Source: Candidatus Uhrbacteria bacterium (GTDB taxonomy: Bacteria; Patescibacteriota; Patescibacteriia; UBA9934; GWF2-40-263). Taken from it: a DNA stretch of 7,831 nucleotides. Where the stretch lies: assembly GCA_018700535.1 (NCBI GenBank), contig JABITQ010000050.1:1-7831 (forward strand), written 5' to 3'. The first letter of the stretch is position 1, and each line of letters begins with the position of its first letter. Both the position numbers and the translations under genes were made by a program. The notes under the pieces were generated by a model, which did not search any database, had not been told where the DNA came from, and saw only the letters and a program-made list of their open reading frames with translations. This document shows positions 5,311-7,831 of this stretch, piece by piece.

Positions 5311-6225
5311 TTATCCTTCTAGCGCGGCTTTACCACTTGAGATCTCAGCGATCTCTTGTGTGATTCCAGCTTGTCGAGCCTGGTTAAATGTAAATGTGAG
5401 GTCGTCGATCATGTCAGAGGCGGCGTCTGATGCCGACCTCATCGCGAGCATTCTTGATGAATGCTCAGAGGCAGCCGACTCAAGCACTGCTTGGTACACC
5501 ATCGTCTCCACAAGTCGAGGGAGGATCTTATCGAGCACATCTCTTGGGCTTGGCTCGAATGTGTACTCCTTTGCTTCATTAAATTGTTTTTCTTTTGACT
5601 CGTCTTTCTCTTTCATGTCACCGATCGTTTCCAGACTTTCAGGAGCACCGAGCGGTAATAGATCGAGAACCAGTGGCTTTTGCGTAATTGCACTGACAAA
5701 GTCTGTGTACGCCACTTTTACGAGATCAAAGTTTCCTTTTGTAAATTCATCGATCACCATTTTTCCAATTGGCAGCACTTCCTCAAACTTGGTCTTGTTG
5801 GTGATGTCCGTAAAGCTTGCCATCACTGACAGATCCATCCGTCGCATCGCATCAGCTCCGCGCTTTCCGATACAGATGGTTTCGATCGAGACGGAATCAC
5901 CAAGTGCTTCCACCTCCTTACGAACCGCTCTGACCATGTTTGAGTTGAATCCTCCAGCGAGACCACGATCTGATGTAATCAAGAGGATCAGCACCCTTTC
6001 GACCTTCTCGTTCTTTTTGAGAAGCGGATGAGAACTTGTATCAGTCGCTTCACCAATCGAAAGTACCGTGTTCCAAGCAAGCTTAGAGTACGGGCGAGAT
6101 GCCAAGGTGTTGATCACCGCACGACGCATCTTACTCGCAGCTACGAGCTCCATCGCCTTGGTGATCTTCTTGGTATTCTTGACGGACTTAATCCGACGTT
6201 TGATAACGCGGGTCTGAACAGCCAT
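5311..6225 (-). CDS. atpG: ATP synthase F1 subunit gamma
   Basis: 304 residues. Gamma is the central shaft that turns inside the alpha3beta3 ring. The N-terminal shaft helix is clear (RIKSVKNTKKITKAMELV, 11-28), followed by SDRGLAGGFN (85-94) and the Rossmann-like middle domain. The long C-terminal shaft helix includes ASEHSSRMLAMRSASDAA (252-269) and ends in FNQARQAGITQEIAEI (280-295). It is somewhat longer than the usual 280-290 residues because of a charged stretch at about 204-222 (KEKDESKEKQFNEAKE), an exposed-loop position. The ATG at 6225 is 3 nt past the atpA stop and has no SD. Confidence 0.98.
   Translation of the reverse strand: MAVQTRVIKRRIKSVKNTKKITKAMELVAASKMRRAVINTLASRPYSKLAWNTVLSIGEATDTSSHPLLKKNEKVERVLILLITSDRGLAGGFNSNMVRAVRKEVEALGDSVSIETICIGKRGADAMRRMDLSVMASFTDITNKTKFEEVLPIGKMVIDEFTKGNFDLVKVAYTDFVSAITQKPLVLDLLPLGAPESLETIGDMKEKDESKEKQFNEAKEYTFEPSPRDVLDKILPRLVETMVYQAVLESAASEHSSRMLAMRSASDAASDMIDDLTFTFNQARQAGITQEIAEISSGKAALEG
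5314..5320 (-). promoter_or_regulatory. Strong ribosome binding site of atpD inside the end of atpG
   Basis: AGAAGGA, 7 nt before the atpD ATG and overlapping the last codons of atpG. It is the only clear SD within the atp operon in this window and may raise beta synthesis relative to gamma, as F1 needs three beta per gamma. Confidence 0.7.
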
Positions 6226-6228
6226 AGG

Positions 6229-7734
6229 TTATTTTTGGAATGTTTCGTTGAAGTCTGCAATCGCCTTCTTAAGTGCTTCAAGAATTTCATCTGTAAGCTT
6301 TTGTTCAGTTCGGATGCTATCGAGCACTGATACTCCAGCTCCGTTCATGTATGTGTTAAACGCAGACTCCCACTCAGTCACCTTATCAACATCAATGTGG
6401 TTTAGGTGACCATTGGTTACTGCGTACAACACAGCCACCTGAAGCTCAACTGGCATTGGTTGGTACTGAGCCTGTTTGAGGATCTCAGTTGTACGACGTC
6501 CAAGATCAATCTGCGCACGTGTTCCTTCGTCGAGGTCTGCAGCAAACTGTGCAAACGCCTCAAGCTCGCGGAACTGCGCGAGGTCTAGTCGAAGTTTTCC
6601 AGCAACCTTCTTCATAGCCTTGGTCTGTGCAGCAGAACCCACACGAGACACAGAGAGCCCCACGTTAAGTGCTGGACGGATACCACGGTAGAAGAGATCA
6701 GTCTCAAGATAAATCTGTCCGTCTGTAATTGAAATAACGTTTGTTGGAATGTATGCAGACACGTCCCCAGCCTGAGTCTCAATAATTGGGAGTGCTGTGA
6801 GTGATCCGCCACCGTTCTCCTCGTTCAAGCGCGCTGCGCGCTCAAGAAGACGTGAGTGAAGGTAAAAGACGTCACCCGGGTAAGCCTCTCGTCCTGGTGG
6901 ACGACGAAGCAATAGTGAAATCTCACGGTAAGCCCAAGCCTGCTTAGAAAGGTCGTCGTAAATAACAAGCGCATCCTCTCCCTTAGCCATAAAGTACTCA
7001 CCGATTGTACAACCAGTAAATGGAGCGATGTAAGAAAGCGCAGCAGGGTCTGAAGCACCAGCGATAACCACTGTTGTGTACTCCATCGCACCAGCTGCCT
7101 CTAGCTTTGCAACAATCTTCGCAATCTTTGATTCCTTCTGACCAATCGCAACGTAGATACATTTCACACCAAGCCCCTTCTGGTTGATGATTGTGTCGAT
7201 TGCAATCGCAGTCTTTCCGGTTTGGCGGTCACCAATAATAAGTTCACGCTGACCACGACCAATCGGGATCATAGAGTCGATCGCCTTGATTCCTGTCTGA
7301 AGAGGAACGGACACAGACTTACGTGTCATTACACCTGGGGCAATTTTCTCGATTGGGAAAAAGTCTTTTGCGTTGATCTTCCCTTTCCCATCAACTGGGT
7401 TTCCCAATGGGTCGAGAACACGTCCAATAACATCGTCAGAAATAGGGACTGACAAAATGCGTCCAGTAGACTTTACAGTGTCTCCCTCTTTAATCTTAGA
7501 AGCGTTACCAAGGATCACAGCTCCAACACCTTCTTCTTCAAGGTTCAAAGCCACTCCCATAACACCGCCTGGGAACTCAAGCATCTCAGACGCTTTTGCG
7601 TTTGAGAGCCCCGTCATACGAGCTGTTCCATCACCTACTGAGGTAACAGTTCCTACTTCTTCCTGTTTTGCTTCCACGTGGAAGTTTTCTAGTGCACCCT
7701 TAAGTGCGTCGATGATTTCAGTTTTTGTAGCCAT
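6229..7734 (-). CDS. atpA: ATP synthase F1 subunit alpha
   Basis: 501 residues, typical length. Alpha alternates with beta in the F1 head, binds non-catalytic nucleotide, and gives the arginine finger to the catalytic site. Seen: N-terminal helix that binds delta (1-20); beta-barrel (about 25-95); P-loop GDRQTGKT (168-175); DALVIYDDLSKQAWAYR (254-270, Walker B region); LLRRPPGREAYPGDVFYLH (275-293); and SVSRVGSAAQ (361-370), the alpha signature with the arginine finger Arg364. The start is set at 7734 rather than an in-frame ATG at 7770, because MATKTEI is the normal family N-terminus and the earlier ATG lies inside atpH. The ATG is 10 nt after the atpH stop, has no SD, and follows a small hairpin. 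Confidence 0.99.
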   Translation of the reverse strand: MATKTEIIDALKGALENFHVEAKQEEVGTVTSVGDGTARMTGLSNAKASEMLEFPGGVMGVALNLEEEGVGAVILGNASKIKEGDTVKSTGRILSVPISDDVIGRVLDPLGNPVDGKGKINAKDFFPIEKIAPGVMTRKSVSVPLQTGIKAIDSMIPIGRGQRELIIGDRQTGKTAIAIDTIINQKGLGVKCIYVAIGQKESKIAKIVAKLEAAGAMEYTTVVIAGASDPAALSYIAPFTGCTIGEYFMAKGEDALVIYDDLSKQAWAYREISLLLRRPPGREAYPGDVFYLHSRLLERAARLNEENGGGSLTALPIIETQAGDVSAYIPTNVISITDGQIYLETDLFYRGIRPALNVGLSVSRVGSAAQTKAMKKVAGKLRLDLAQFRELEAFAQFAADLDEGTRAQIDLGRRTTEILKQAQYQPMPVELQVAVLYAVTNGHLNHIDVDKVTEWESAFNTYMNGAGVSVLDSIRTEQKLTDEILEALKKAIADFNETFQK

Positions 7735-7744
7735 ATATATTTCG

Positions 7745-7831
7745 TTAGGCTTTTGTGAAAGCCTGTTCAAGTTGATCTAGATGTCCTTTGATTGATCCGT
7801 CGATAATACGCTCGTCGATACGTAGCTTTGC
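7745..7831 (-). CDS. atpH: ATP synthase F1 subunit delta, C-terminal 28 residues
   Basis: Only the last 28 codons lie in the window, ending in TAA at 7745. Delta links the F1 head to the peripheral stalk. The visible end AKLRIDERIIDGSIKGHL and the following QLEQAF fit the family's closing pattern of a strand, a D-G-S turn and a short helix. Its place directly before atpA is the canonical bacterial order H-A-G-D-C. Confidence 0.88.
   Translation of the reverse strand, partial: AKLRIDERIIDGSIKGHLDQLEQAFTKA
7747..7764 (-). other. Small hairpin at the atpH-atpA junction
   Basis: A perfect 7-bp stem AGGCTTT/AAAGCCT with a 4-nt loop spans the last atpH codons and touches the stop codon, ending about 12 nt before the atpA ATG. 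There is no T tract, so it is not a terminator. It occupies the place where an SD would lie. Confidence 0.55.

Noticed and set aside
5360..6031. Open frame of 223 codons on the plus strand
   Set aside because: It is entirely antisense to atpG, a clear conserved gene; its serine-rich product is what the opposite frame of such a gene gives.

Overview
The window looks like a piece of a small-genome, uncultivated bacterium, most likely a Patescibacteria (Candidate Phyla Radiation) lineage. The grounds are a compact F1-ATPase operon, short single-gene units of unrecognised function beside it, small carbonic-anhydrase-like proteins, and several cistrons that start without a Shine-Dalgarno (SD) sequence. 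This placement is an inference from gene content, not from a marker tree. TGA ends one gene (positions 422-420), so the standard bacterial code fits. No tRNA, rRNA, CRISPR array, insertion sequence or phage gene was seen.

Right half (3471-7831, all minus strand): the end of the ATP synthase operon in the canonical order atpH (partial) - atpA - atpG - atpD - atpC. The cistrons are 3-10 nt apart. The key nucleotide-binding motifs are intact, so this is a working F1 sector. A hairpin at 3417-3463 closes the operon and also ends the convergent gene on the plus strand.

Left half (1-3403): five independent genes. From right to left they are a 113-residue orphan on the plus strand (3062-3403), a 258-residue lipoprotein (2113-2889), a 276-residue orphan (1102-1932), a divergent beta-carbonic-anhydrase-like protein (420-905), and the N-terminal 107 codons of a second, more typical carbonic-anhydrase-like protein (1-321). 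Each of the four complete genes has its own promoter with an exact TTGACA -35 box and a 17-bp spacer, and each is followed by a hairpin terminator. They therefore read as separately transcribed genes rather than an operon.

The most striking object is the lipoprotein. Its sequence matches the second lobe (domain III) of family 5 peptide/nickel-binding proteins (OppA/DppA type), but the two halves of that lobe are in reversed order. The segment that normally comes second is placed first, directly after the lipobox, and the segment that normally comes first closes the protein. The protein ends at the point where, in a normal family member, the first residues of this protein would follow. This is the signature of a circular permutation of one isolated domain. 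Second in interest is the pair of adjacent carbonic-anhydrase-like genes, one with a textbook zinc site and one with a six-residue expansion inside the His-to-Cys zinc motif.
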